Below the pieces are notes generated by a model. The model ran no database searches and had not been told where the DNA came from. It was given only the letters and a program-made list of their open reading frames with translations. Source: Lithodes maja (taxonomy: Eukaryota; Arthropoda; Malacostraca; Decapoda; Lithodidae). From it: DNA of 64,000 nucleotides. The DNA is taken from assembly GCA_037953745.1 (NCBI GenBank), contig JBAKBP010003096.1, forward strand, positions 96,807 to 160,806, read 5' to 3'. The position numbers and the translations under genes were made by a program. The stretch's first letter is position 1. Each line of letters begins with the position of its first letter. Positions 1 through 12,194 of this stretch are shown in pieces.

Positions 1-141
1 CCTGTTTTCTTGTATTACCCTGAAGATGTCTTGAGAGAATAGACGAAAGCTTGGTGTTCCATTGTTTCAATTTTCCTAGCGAGTTTTACTACACAATTTG
101 ATCACACATATTTGTGATTTTACCTCCATATATATATATAT
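1..141. repeat. End of a foldback element (arm copy)
   Basis: The first ~95 bases match the right arm of the large palindrome at 32494-32669. They are followed by a sequence that is the reverse complement of the segment just outside the left arm at 32270-32300, and then by a TA microsatellite. It is therefore one end of a dispersed inverted-repeat element cut by the window edge. No coding capacity is visible. Confidence 0.8.
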
Positions 142-1166
142 ATTATTTCTTATTTACTTGGATATTGTATTATTTGTTATCAATATTTATGGTCAGTATC
201 TTATTATACATAATTATCCTTCATTATCATTATCTTATTATATATTATTATCCTTTACAAGTAGTTTGGTGGAAGGGAAGATATTAAAGTCACCAATTCA
301 ACAACAATAAATTAATTTTCAACCCAATAAACAAAAGAAAACGTATGTACAAAATAAAGGGAAAATAAATAGATAAATGAATATGGAGATCCATGACGTA
401 CCGGTATATGATTGTCCGATATTTCACTGCTCGCTAGTTTACCAAATATTCAATTATTTCAATGCTTAATCAAGTATCACTATCATTAATAGAAATTACA
501 AAAAGGATGCATTGCAAGTTATTTGAATATCAAAATGCAATGTGCATGACAAATCGATGATTAATTAACACACAAGACTAGTTTCACTGTGCATTTAATA
601 AAGTCACCACTAAACCTCTCAATCGTCACACCGCATTATAATTATCTAGATTCACAGAACAAATACAATTTAACATGCAAGGTGGTACGAAAACTCACCT
701 CAACGAAATAAATGGTAATTATCATCGGTCATCATTTAATTGCATGACCACACCACATATGTATGTTAACTACAGTAACTTAAAGATATAATTCAAAGTT
801 AAGTTAAATAATTTCACGTATATAGATCACCAATTACCGCTTCAATAAATATTGAAAATATATATCTTATCTGTTTACTGCCATGTCTGAATTCTCCTCC
901 CTTCCGTCGCCTTTCCTTCACGCTCACGTTATCAGCCGAGTCAGGATCACTACTAATTCCTAAACGGCAGTCTACCTCTTAATACACATTCTATCTGGTC
1001 TCTAGCGAATCACCGAGCCCCATTTCCGTGATGTGACGGAAAATTCCAGTCTCGAGGTGCTGCTCCCAATCAAACTGCGTGTTTTATGCCGGCGCCAATC
1101 AGAACAGCTCTCTCCCCCCACTCTTCTGCCCCATCCACACAGGCCGAAACCCACCGAATGACTTCC
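142..1166. other. AT-rich non-coding stretch
   Basis: AT-rich sequence with many stops in all frames. I see no exon with splice signals, no recognisable repeat and no RNA gene here. It is the flank of the large TIR element that begins at about 1167. Confidence 0.6.
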
Positions 1167-1792
1167 TATAGTCCGTGAGCTGGACCTGGAATTTAGGAGT
1201 TTGAGTACCAAAAAGCTGAATAAATTTCATGTGTATTTTCAGTTAGGGGGATGTCTGAAGTGTTCGGAAATGGGTGATGGCCATCCCAAATTTGTAGCTA
1301 AATACCTTTTCGGCAGCCACCTTTGATATTAATCGTAGAGTGTTTCACCAAATATTTCTATTTTAGAAAACAAATTCTAGGTTCTCAACAAAAGGTCATA
1401 GACACTTCTAGTTGGTCTTATTTTATTCATATTAACATTCTGCATTTTTTGGTGTATAATACATAGGATTTTATTCATATTGTCGGTTCACAATTTGAGA
1501 AATGTAAAAAAAAAAATCAGATTTTTAGCATTTTTCAAATCGGTCATCTAAAGTTTCCTCTCATAACCGAATGATACATTTTCTGGTCCAATTTTGCTTT
1601 GTGCCATGTAGATACATATATTAGCTATCCATAGAAGTAGTTATATAAACCGGAAACACACACTATTGGTTAGAAAAAAAATATATATGAAAAAGTATTT
1701 TTCCTGGTTGGTGCGGTAAGTGGCCAAACGGTCTAGTGACAACTTCATTGAGCCTATATTACACTTCAGTTAGAAAAAATTACACAATGTAC
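1167..1792 (+). repeat. Left terminal inverted repeat of the 10.9-kb element
   Basis: About 620 bases pair with 11413-12028 in reverse complement, with scattered substitutions and small indels. Matching landmarks include the outermost block read as GTCCGTGAGCTGGA, a block meaning the same as CATCCCCCTAACTGAAAATA on the other end, and an A-run or T-run at the same place. No protein is encoded. Confidence 0.9.
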
Positions 1793-1850
1793 AGATACTA
1801 TTATTACTACTACTTCTCTATTACTACTAATACTACTACCACTATTACTA

Positions 1851-1881
<31 letters not shown>

Positions 1882-4800
1882 ATATTGTTCATACATTTTA
1901 TTTTACAAGCATCAGATATTACTATTCAACACCATGCAACTTCAATCCAGTCTCCTTCCTATGCGACCCTCTGCCACTGCTGCCTCATAGTCCACTTCTG
2001 CCACCGTCGCTGGTTGTGGTGCAGACAGTCTTGTTCCCCGCAGACATAGTAGTGCTGATCTGAGCAACGAGAAAGATAGACGGCACCTCATCCAGGCTAC
2101 AACGTGGCTCCTGGGCTGTTTCTTCTTCTCTGCGATGATCTCTGCAAGCCTTGAATAGAAGCACTGGGCCCTAGGTCCCATCCCTCCAGATGTGGTGAAG
2201 ACTAGTGGGGTAAAGCTGCCATGTTCGATATTTAAGATCCTTTCCCCATATGCCCTGACCTTCTCTTGTTCATTCCTCTTGTGTGCAGCCTCCAGAGACA
2301 GCCCGCTGTAGCTATGGGCCATTGGGTCGAATATTCTTACGTCAAAGAATGCTCGCTGTGCTCTTGTCCAAAAACGTCTTGCACTAACGTCCACTCGTGC
2401 TTCGTTGGATGTGTTGGCCGTCCTGTGCTGCAAGATCTCTCCCTCCAAGGGAATGAGTGATGGTTTCGCGCACACACATCTCGACACACCTCCCTGAGCA
2501 TGTTCGCCGTTACATCTCTTACTTCATCGTGCCTGATGCTGATGAATCCTCCCTTCTTACATATCATGCTGTGGTCTGCATCGTTGTTGATTCCACAAAC
2601 GCATCGATCGGGCAGTCCTTCAATCGGCCAATCATACCTCAGTGCAATAGCATCATTAAATTCTTGTTTGTTTAGATTGAAGCCTTTTGCCTTGATTGGT
2701 AGTGTTGTCAGCCAATTTGAAGCACCCGTTTCTTGTGCTATTTGTACTTTTCTTGTTAGTCTCGGGGAAAGTTGTCGCATTAATTGTGCCAGGTCATTTT
2801 TCTGTGAGTTTTGCCTCTCTGATGTGATGGTCTTTCTGATGTTGTAGATGTCCGCCTGGTCCACTTCGCCGTCAGGATCTTGCGCTACGATGCGTTCAGT
2901 GAGAGATTCTGTTATCTTTACTGAGTTCTCGTGTTCCGTTGTCGCCCTCCTCACCGGATTGATGATTCCAAGCCCTCCTAACCTAGGAGGAAGTGCGAGC
3001 AACTCCCTCTCTGTAGCATTTGGGGTGTGGGACTTCATCCAAGCTGGGATGAGTTTGTCTCTGATGGCATCTTCTAGCGGTTGAAGTTGTGGACCCACGT
3101 TTGGAATGGTACGCATCAAGTAGGTCCAGCGGTGTTTGACCCCATATGTGAATGCCGAATATGCAGCCTGTGGTTCCGTCTTTGCAATTTTGGCTAGTAT
3201 TTCTATTTCGTTTACCCACTCTCTGACCTTCTCTTCCATGTATTGCTTCTTGAACTCTTCTGTGCCAATCACTGCCCCTAGATGACGCTGTCCGTCCTTT
3301 GTTACGACCACTTCACTACCGTTGAAAGCTTCTAAGGCATTTTCGTAATGTTCTGCTTTTACTATCAGTATAGACTTACTAGCATTTGGAAAGTATCCTA
3401 TTTCTGGTCCCACTTGTGATACTTGCTCCCACCAGCTCTTGAGATCATTGACTTTCCCTGCTCCAGTGAGATCATCTGCATAGGCCGCCTGCTTAACATG
3501 TGTCGTCTCATGTCTTGTTAATGATAGCAACACCGAGAGACCTAATGCGTACATCGCCATTGCTACTGGGTCCCCTTGTGTGGTTCCTTCCATTGATTTC
3601 AGTGCCGTTCCACGTCGTGAGTTTTGGTTGTTTACTATGAAGAGGTCTGCAGGCTGTTTATAGGTATTCTCTACATAGGTGGCTAAGCTGGGGCATTTTA
3701 CCTTGATGTTGTGAATTGCTGTCTTTCTGTTGATGGTGTTAAAGGCATTTGATGCATCCACTAACAGCACGGCTTCACATTCTTCTTGCTCATATATTTC
3801 TCTTATTGCATGAATTGCTGCCTCTCCCCCTGCTTGGTGGCCAGCACACACTTGGAGATTTCCAGCCGCTGACCGCACATCGTCCTTCACCACCTCCATT
3901 ATGCATTTTCCGATTCTTCTTCTCAACACTTCACCCACCCCTACAGGTCTGCACCCTGGATTCTTGTCCAATGGTATTAGACGACAAGCTGTGTAGGCCT
4001 CCAAGTGTTGACAATCTTGAGTGGCCATTTTTCTTGCAAGATCTGCCAGCGCCCTGCGTAAGTCGGTCGCTGCAACTCCGAAAAGTGTGCTGCTCAGGAT
4101 TGTTCTCCAACTGTTTGCATCCATCCCTGAGGGTCCTGCACTGCCTTGTGTCCCTAGAGCCTTTTTCCAAATCTTCTCGCCTGTGATTTGTTCGTAGATG
4201 ACGGGGTTCGGTGGTATATAAGCCCCCTCTAGCTTCTGACTCTCGGATATACTAGGTTGCGGATGTTTCTCTTCCAGCAGCTTGATGGTATCTCTTGTGA
4301 TAGGCAACAGCCCACCAGCTGCCTCCTTTGTCAGCGATCGTATTGCAGGTGCCACTTTACCTTGTCTCATCTGGTCACCGAATCTCCTGGCCTTGTCCTC
4401 AGTGTTTTCTCTTTTGTGTTGCCGTCTGCCTTGTCTCTCTTGTAATGCTCTGGCTTCACTGAGTAAGTCATCCATCTTGTTATCATTCCACAGTTTCACT
4501 CTATTTGTTAGCGCTGTCACATTTTCCGCTTGTCTAGAATTGCGGTGAGTTTTTTGCAAGAAGAGATGTGGAATGCTGAAAAATAACTTGAGAGCATACG
4601 GGGCTAAAGGTCTGTCATAGACATAGTTATAAATGAGCTTTTTCATCTCTGTCAACAGTTTGGTGGTGGCGTCACATTTAGGTGGGTTGAATAAACTGTG
4701 TGCAGACCAATCTACAATTTCTGAGTAAGCTGCCTCTGTCCACATTTTTACCTCCTCTCCCCGTAGTCCTTTCCATTGAAGGGGTCCTCCTCTGCCATCA

Positions 4801-5433
4801 ACTTCTGCGGGTCTCTCCAGGGCTGCTTCCCTCTGTGGTCCCACCTCCCTGTGTGCTTCTCGGGGCTCTTCGTTGCGTGGCATATCGTCGTTTCTACCAG
4901 CTATATTTGGGCTTGTTTGCACACCACCCTCCTCTCCAGCATCTCGGTGCTCGTCTCCGGGTCTTTGGACTCCGCTGGGCTCACCGTCACCCATCATGTC
5001 ATGTGGTGGCCGCCCTTCTCTCGGGCCCCCTGAGGGTCCCGCACCTCCACATGCTCTGTCGGGTTGTTGCCCATCGCCGTGTTGTGTCCCGTCAGCTTCA
5101 TCCCTTCGCACTCTCTGGGCACTGGCTGCCGCCCCTCCCTCTGTTATTACACTATTATAAGGGTTGCGACACCGGGAACCTTTATTACAGTTTATGCATC
5201 CTTTTTTTTTTTTAGCACGCATTTGCATCTTGTACATGTATGCTCATTCTTTGTACAGATGCAACACTTGTTAGTCTTTGACCTTTGTGATTGGGCTTCA
5301 TCTAAACTTTCATCATCCTCCATTATACCCTTATGACACTTCCATCTGTTCTCTTGCAATGTCTTTTACGCTTTACACTAAGGCTATTTAGCTTCTGTTT
5401 TTCTTTTTTTTTCCAAAACTTAATTTATCATAT
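1851..5433 (-). mobile_element. LINE with restriction-like endonuclease, nested in the TIR element
   Basis: On the minus strand this unit starts near 5433, carries one long RT gene, and ends in a ~24-base A-tail (T-run at 1852-1875). Both flanks are TAC/TTA-type simple repeats: TATTACTACTAC-like sequence up to 1850, and TACTACTAC from 5434. This looks like a single microsatellite split by the insertion. Site preference for simple repeats is known in some LINEs with restriction-like endonucleases, such as the Dong/R4 group. The A-tail and the opposite orientation show it is a passenger and not part of the host transposon. Confidence 0.75.
1942..5323 (-). pseudogene. Reverse transcriptase with C-terminal restriction-like endonuclease, two frameshifts
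   Basis: The most likely start is ATG at 5323 (MEDDESLDEAQ), followed by a Cys-rich segment (CCIC, CTRCKC, then CINC and CRNPYN) resembling a CXC-type DNA-binding motif. This segment is split by a frameshift in the 12-base T-run at 5202-5213. The main frame covers 5237-2337 (966 codons). It has a proline/glycine-rich N-terminal part and an RT core with TQGDP near residue 556 and YADD near residue 585. A CxC...H...C knuckle near residues 880-893 is followed by RHDEVRD. A second frameshift near 2465-2475 moves the end into another frame (to 1942), where ARVDV and FFDVRIF look like the acidic core of an R2-type restriction-like endonuclease. The enzyme would nick DNA and prime reverse transcription of its own RNA. 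Both frameshifts make this copy inactive as read. Confidence 0.8.
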
Positions 5434-5569
5434 TTACTACTACTACTACTACTAGTAATATTCATTATAAACCAAACTTTAAATGTCATTTCATCATTAA
5501 CTTGTACAATTATTCCATTTAACGAGTCTAATAAAATCATATTTCTTTGGTTTCAGGTCAATAGAAAAT
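5434..5569 (+). other. Leader of the nuclease gene
   Basis: A TAC microsatellite (5434-5455) is followed by AT-rich sequence. A pyrimidine stretch with TTTCAG ends at about 5556, just before the ATG at 5570. It could be a 3' splice site for an untranslated leader of the transposon gene. No promoter motif is convincing. Confidence 0.35.
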
Positions 5570-8500
5570 ATGGCAGAGACCTCACAGAAGCAACGCAAGG
5601 TGGACCCACGCATCATATGTGGAAAGAACTCGCCCCGAGACGTACTTGTTGGCCTGCAAAATTTGAGATCGTGGAAAACACTTCATGAAGCGGCAAAGAT
5701 TCGTTGTTTCAAGCCAATCACAACATTACATGTAGAACAGAATTGTGTGCCTAGTATTCATTATCATCGAGAATGCAGATCGACATTCACTCACAAAAAA
5801 ACACTTGTCAAGCTACAAAAACAATTTGAGAGTCAAGTGTTGAATGAGCATGAAAATACCTCTATTATACAATCATTGCGGCAAGGAAATACTCAAGAAC
5901 ATTCACGTGTCTATGATAAAATATGTATTTTTTGTGAAAAAGAGTCTAAGTATGTGAAGGGCACACATAGCAGGGAACCTTTGATTCAAGCAGTTGAAAT
6001 GAGAGCCGACAAAACTATCTGTGACATAGCAATAAAAAACTGTGATGAAAGACTTCTTGCTATTACTGCAAGGGATATCGTGGCAGCTGAAGCACACTAC
6101 CATGCTTCTTGTTATAAATTATATACCTGTCCATGTAAAGACTTGAATGTAGATAACAAATCTGATGACAATAATTATGCTGTGTTTGAAAAAAAGGCAT
6201 TGCAACAGTTGTATGACTATATTCGAACAGATATCTTCAAAGACCCTCGCTTAATCCCACTGAATGATCTTACATGGAAATTAGGATCATACCTGAATGA
6301 GGAACAAATTGAGATAAAAGAATCAAGTAAAAAACACATTCGTAGGCATCTAGAAAATTAGTTTGGTAAGCCCTTGACCTTGTTCAATGTTGGACGTACT
6401 ATTTACCTGCGACCACATACATTATCACCAGATTCTATGGCTCGTGAACTGATTGACCTTCAAGCAAAACTCAAGGCTTACAAAACTGAAGAACATTGTT
6501 CACAACTGATTGTTAAGGCTGCGTTAGTTCCGTGTGACAGTATAAAATCGAGTTCTATCGAGCAGCAGGGTCTCCAAATCCAAAAGAGCTTGATAATCAC
6601 TATGCTGAACTCCCCAATTACCTGAATCAGTTTTTGAGGGTCCTTCTTGGGGGAGACCAAAGTGAATGTACTCCTTCAGACCGTGTAAACCGATTGGCTT
6701 GGTCTATGGGACAAGATGTTCTAAATGTTGTTTCCAATGGAAAGACCCTGACACCAAAACATATCCTTCTTCCATGGGCATTGACTGGAATTGACATTGA
6801 CTGGAAATGTAGAACTGGTTAAAATTCTCAACCGCCTTGGTCACTCTTGTTCGTACACTAAGTTAGAAGAGGTTGACACTGCTCTTTGTATTGAAAAGAT
6901 TCGTAGCACTAGTTGTGAATTTACACTGCCTTCAGGAACTCAGACACTTGTGCCCACTGTACTTGCATTTGATAACATTGATCGAGTGGAGGAAACACTA
7001 AGTGGATCTGGTTCATCTCATCGTGTTAATGGAATTATTGTACAACCTCTTACCGTATCATGTCAACCACCAGCAAAGGAAAAACTAACCATTGATAAGA
7101 GAGAAAAGAAACGTAGTATAGAACCATTAGATACTACACTGCCCATTTACATCTCCAGTAAAAGAGCTGGTCCACCATCACTAACACTGGCCAATTCATT
7201 CATCCCAATGACCGAGATCATTACAGTTGCAGAAAACAAAAATCTTCTCTGGATAATTGCACAGGCCCATGAATCTACTCATCAAACAATCAATTCATGG
7301 ACAGGATTTAACATCAGAATGCGTGACAACTTGACTATATCAGCAGATACAGTTGGATACTTACCAACCATCAATGCCCCAGCAACAAACACCTCCACTG
7401 TATATGAGATATTGTGTCAATCTGTAGCTATCCAAAAGCAATTACAACTTAAAAAAATTGCTGTCGTCATGGACCAGGCCCTATATGCAAAGGCATCAGA
7501 AGTTTTATGGAATCATCAACCCCAATTTGAGACTATTATTCTATTAATGGGCAACTTCCATATTCTTTGTAATTTGTTATCTATTATAGGAAAGATGTTT
7601 GGGAGTGCAGGACTTAGAGATCATGCTGTTGAGTCAGGGGTAATAGCAGAAGGATCGATTGACAAGATGCTGGAAGGGAAACAATACAACCGGGGCATCC
7701 GACTTCACAAGCTCACATATGAAGCTCTGATGAGACTTGCTTGGTCTGGATTTATAGACTGGCTGGAGATTAATCATATCAACAACCTTCAGAATCTGAA
7801 TGACACATTACATCTCATTGCAGATCTACATGATAACACATGCTCAGCAACCCTCGAGTCTGCTCTGGACAATAACTCCTGTCAAAGGATTCTGGATCTC
7901 TTTAAGGATTATTTGAACCTACTACGACATGACTGTGGACAACTACCTGCCTTTTGGATAAATTATATAGATATTGTTGAGGTATTGCTTTGTTTGATTC
8001 GGGCTGATCGCGAGGGTAATTGGAGCCTTCACCTCGCACACATCCGTAAAATGATACCCTGGTGTTTTGCAATGGACAAGACAAACTACTCCAGATACCT
8101 TCCAGTGTACTATAATCAAATGTCACATTTGGAGCAAAATAGCCCTGATTTATATTCACATTTTGAGAAAGGTGGCTTTTCAGTACAACTTCGACCAACA
8201 AACCCTTTTGGACGAATACCTATAGATCAAACACTAGAGGAGACGGTCAATAAAGACACCCAGACATCTGGTGGGACGAAAGGCTTTAGTCTGAACAAGG
8301 GTGCCGTAGCTCGTTACTACCTCAATGCAGAGTACAGAACAGAAGCTCTAAGACAACTACGGGAACTTGTGTCATTGCAGAGTGAAAACACTGGACATAC
8401 TGACTTACAACCCTCACGAATCATAAGAGATGAATTAGATGTGACATCCCTAATTGATATGCTAGAAAACAATTGGATCAATCCCCTGTCTATGGAACCA

Positions 8501-10221
8501 AGTGACCTTGTAAGCATATCCACAGGTGTTGCAGTTCCACCTGACATTTGTGAGGACTTGTTGACAGCTAAACAAAAGGGAGAGGAGGCATATGTGGCAC
8601 AGACAAAGAAATTGGAAAAGGATACTGGTTTCCATGAACCAATCAAGAATTTGAAGATTAAAACTTTCAGTGACATTTGCAAGCAAACAGTGGCAAAGGG
8701 AACAAATAAAGAAGTCATATTAAAGGCGGACAATCGTTTATTCGGTCAAATGCTACTGATAGCACAGAATCGAAAGTTATACATGATGGAGGTTCTGAGC
8801 TATCCTCTTGGTCCCAAACCATGGGCTCTGGCTAATGGTGATGGTTCCATGAAAAAGACAGACAAATCTACTCTTGGTCGACATATTGAAAGGAAGCTGC
8901 ATACACTGACTCAATCACTGGTTCAAGAGCTACAATTATTGATGCAATGGGAATTGTGCAGAAAATCAATGGTGATAACATAACGTTTAAAGAAGTGTCT
9001 CAACAGGTCTTGAGACAAGTTATACACAATGGAGAGAGAAGTGACAGAATGGATGTAGTGTTTGACTTGTATGGGCAACAATCAATAAAGGGTGCTGAAC
9101 ATGTAAATCGTGGTTCTAGAGAAGGAGTGATATTCAACCAGATAAAATCAGGTCACAGAATAAAAAACTGGAGGAGATTGTTGGCAAGTAGTGAAAGCAA
9201 AACCAGATTAATTGAATATCTAGTGGAAACTTGGAAAGAAAAAGACAGTAGAGAAACACTTGGAGAGATATCATTGGTGGCCAATTCTGGTGCACAGTGT
9301 TATCTTATAACAAAGGAAAGGGTGACAGAGATAGTTGAACTAAAATCTACACAAGAGGAGGCCGATACCAGAATGATGATTCATGTGATGCATGCCGCTT
9401 CCAAATACAGTAAGCTTGTAGTAGTATCAGAGGATACAGATGTTTTTGTAATCCTTCTTGGAATTCATTCAGATGTCATTCGCACTAAACAAACCAGAAT
9501 TTTCTTGAGGCGTGGAAAGAAAAACAAAATCCGGCTCATCGACATCTCTAAACTCACAACAATACTTGGCTCAGATCTGTGTAAAGCTTTGATTGGAATT
9601 CATGCATTTACTGGCTGTGATTCTGTCAGTGCAATTGCTGGACAGAGTAAAGTTAAAGCAATAAACCTTGTGCGAAAGAACAAACAATTTATGGAGACAT
9701 TTATGTCATTTGGAATGGAGTGGTCAGTATCGGAATCAATGTTTGATGCTGTACAGAGCTTTACCTGCTGTCTGTATTCACTAAATACAAATATCACTTC
9801 TGTCAATAGGATGAGATATGAAATGTTCCGAGCAAAGCAGGGAGGTGTTTCGTCAGCGCAGTTGCCCCCATGCAAAGATGCTCTCATGCAACACACAAAA
9901 CGTGCCAATTTTCAGGTAGGCATTTGGAGGAGAAGCCTACAAAGATTTCCAGAGATTCCTAATCCAACAGATGGCCATGGATGGGATCTAATTGATGAAA
10001 TACTCACTATCCTGTGGCTTACTCTACCCCCTGCACCAGAGGTTATTCTTGCCCTCTTGTATTGTCAGTGTACACGTTCATGCATTGTTGAAACATGCCC
10101 ATGTATTCAAAACAATCTTTTTTACACTCCAGCATGCAGATACCAGAACTGTAACAATGTCCGAGAGGAAGAGGAAGACTTTGTTCAAGATCTTGAAGAC
10201 AGCGAAATTGACGAAGACTAA
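5570..10221 (+). pseudogene. TIR-element protein with C-terminal XPG/FEN1-like nuclease core (broken)
   Basis: The reading frame starts at ATG 5570 (MAETSQKQRK). It runs to an in-frame TAG at 6359, resumes in the same frame, shifts near 6560, near 6800 (beside a small direct repeat of ATTGAC) and near 8930, and stops at 10221, about 1550 codons in all. The N-terminal part has Cys/His groups (CIFCEK, then YHASCY) resembling a zinc-binding region. The middle has a block beginning VVMDQALYAKA and a GNFH motif, of unknown role. The C-terminal part reads IIDAMG, VVFDLYG, EEADTR, SEDTDVFVIL and HAFTGCDSVSAIAG. This order and spacing match the acidic residues and helix-hairpin-helix of FEN1/XPG nucleases, giving a plausible metal-dependent nuclease. 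It ends in a Cys-rich tail. The product would act in transposition; the catalytic acids are intact but the frame is not. Confidence 0.7.
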
Positions 10222-11228
10222 ATATTTCTTAAGTAATCTTTTTGAAAATGAAGAAATATGATATTTGCATAGTGGAAGAGTTACTTGTGTCCACATATTT
10301 ATAGAATATTTGGAGAGAAAATGATTTGCAACAAAGCAGCATACACTCTATAATTATATATCTATCTATTGCCACTTGCCAGACGCCATTCTCCCCTTTA
10401 TGAGGGTGGCCTTACACAAAATGCCTGCAAGTGGACCTACCCCTGTAAGAAGGGCAACCAAACTCAAATTATTATGGACTTAAGAATTGACTGCTCAACT
10501 TTGGGTCCATCTGGCTTAGAGGCCCTCTTTGTATCTTTTTTAGCACATTTCTTTTATAGTGGTGGGCAGGTACTCTATCCACGAACCTGCTTCATCCTGA
10601 GGAGAGCAGTAAGGATTTACTTAAGGTGTACTGCTCTCCTCGGGATAAAGCAGGTTGCCAACCAAGGCTGACGAGTCCCATCCACCCAGGCAAAACCTAT
10701 ATATTAATCACTTTGCACTATGTAAACAAAGTACAGGTTTTCTCTGTTTAAATAAATTATCTTGAAAAGCAGACATACTATATTATCATAGGGATAGTTT
10801 TTGTACAGTATTAATATAGGCCTATGTATACAATAATAAGAAAACATAGCAGTTATTGAATATGTACTAAACAAACTTGAATATTAATAAATTTATTTTT
10901 TTATTTTAAACAATGATATAATTTTAAGAGGTTTATCATGTACAAATTTATATTCAATTAAAGAAGAAAAAGGTATTTGCTTTTGAATCACACGAGGACA
11001 AAAATGTATATATATTATTACTCAACTTAACTTCTTTATCGCTAAATCTTAAGCAATTGTAAAAACTGTAAAATTCACACTCAATAATCACCATCATCAG
11101 CAACTTGGGTTAGTCCATTGTAGGAGAAATTGAACGCCTCTCTAAACGTTTCCACTGTCCAGTAATACTATAATCATTAAATATTAAAATAGTTAATGGT
11201 ACTACTGCTAATAATATTATTATTATTA

Positions 11229-11268
<40 letters not shown>

Positions 11269-11286
11269 GAAATACAACAATCTTTT
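10222..11286. other. 3' part of the 10.9-kb element; hairpin and ATT microsatellite
   Basis: Non-coding. A hairpin has arms 10585-10610 and 10630-10655 (26 bases each, two mismatches, 19-base loop) built on ACCTGCTT...GAGAGCAGT. An ATT/TTA microsatellite lies at about 11213-11270. No exon is seen. Confidence 0.7.
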
Positions 11287-11424
11287 ACCATAATATATGT
11301 AGTTTACATTGTATACATTTACCATAATATATGTAGTTTACATTGTATACATTTTACCATAATATATGTAGTTTACATTGTATACATTTTACCATAATAT
11401 ATGTAGTTTACATTGTATACATTT
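11287..11424 (+). repeat. Four tandem copies of a ~35-bp unit
   Basis: The unit begins ACCATAATATATGTAGTTTA and is repeated about four times with 34-36-base spacing. It lies directly at the inner edge of the right TIR, so it could be a subterminal repeat array. It is not present at the left end. Confidence 0.9.
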
Positions 11425-12021
11425 TTCTAACTGAAGTGTAATATAGGCTCAATGAAGTTGTCACTAGACCGTTTGGCCATTTACCGCACCAACCAGGAAA
11501 ATTACTTTTTCATATATATATTTGTTCTAACCAATAGTGTATGTTTCCGGTTTATATAACTAGTTCTATGGATAGCTAATATATGTATCTACATGGCACA
11601 AAACAAAATTTGACCAGAAAATGTATCATTCGGTTATGAGAGGAAACTTTAGATGACCGATTTTGAAAAATGCAAAAAATATGACTTTTTTTTTTTTTTT
11701 ACATTTCTCAAATTGTGAACCGACAATATGAATAAAATCCTATGTATTATACACCAAAAGATGCAGAATCTTAATATGAATAAAATGATACCATCTAGAA
11801 GTGTCTATGACCTTTTGTTGAGAACCTAGAATTTGTTTTCTAAAATAGAAATATTTGGTGAACACTCTACGATTAATATCAAAGATGGCTGCCGAAAAGG
11901 TATTTAGCTACAAATTTAGGATGGCCATCACCCATTTCCGAACACTTCAGACATCCCCCTAACTGAAAATACACATGAAATTTATTTAGCTTTTTGGTAC
12001 TCAAATTTCGTCCAGCTCACG

Positions 12022-12028
<7 letters not shown>
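11413..12028 (-). repeat. Right terminal inverted repeat of the 10.9-kb element
   Basis: Reverse-complement partner of 1167-1792. It runs into a TA microsatellite at 12025-12062, which hides the outer boundary and the target duplication. Confidence 0.9.
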
Positions 12029-12066
<38 letters not shown>

Positions 12067-12194
12067 CTGACCTATATATTGATGTGCCATAGGGAAGTAA
12101 AGACCAGATGAAATATATACTTTTATTTCTCACAAAATACAGAGGTGTGGTGCGGCAGTGGGGTGTGTGGGCAGGACCATGGGTATAGACACGT

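Larger units (their letters stand above)
1167..12028. mobile_element. 10.9-kb TIR DNA transposon, Academ-like, with nested LINE
   Basis: The two ends are long inverted copies of one another (1167-1792 and 11413-12028) and both terminate in TATAGTCCGTGAGCTGGA when read inward. The interior carries a degenerate plus-strand protein gene (5570-10221) that ends in an XPG/FEN1-like nuclease core, plus a minus-strand LINE (about 1851-5433). Long TIRs together with an XPG-type nuclease fit the Academ superfamily, where an XPG-encoding branch is known. That assignment is from memory and was not searched. The right end runs into a TA microsatellite, so the target-site duplication cannot be read. The protein gene has one in-frame stop and at least three frameshifts, so this copy looks dead. 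Confidence 0.75.

Noticed and set aside
1002..1211. 69-codon minus-strand frame
   Set aside because: Overlaps the TIR boundary of the 10.9-kb element and has no splice sites or motif.
3749..5215. Plus-strand frames opposite the reverse transcriptase
   Set aside because: Antisense shadows of a long, motif-rich RT gene.
1851..5433. The RT as an integral gene of the 10.9-kb DNA transposon
   Set aside because: It has its own A-tail, the opposite orientation and split-microsatellite junctions; the second related element lacks it.
7902..8733. Minus-strand frames of 99 and 138 codons
   Set aside because: Antisense to the transposon protein, no motifs.
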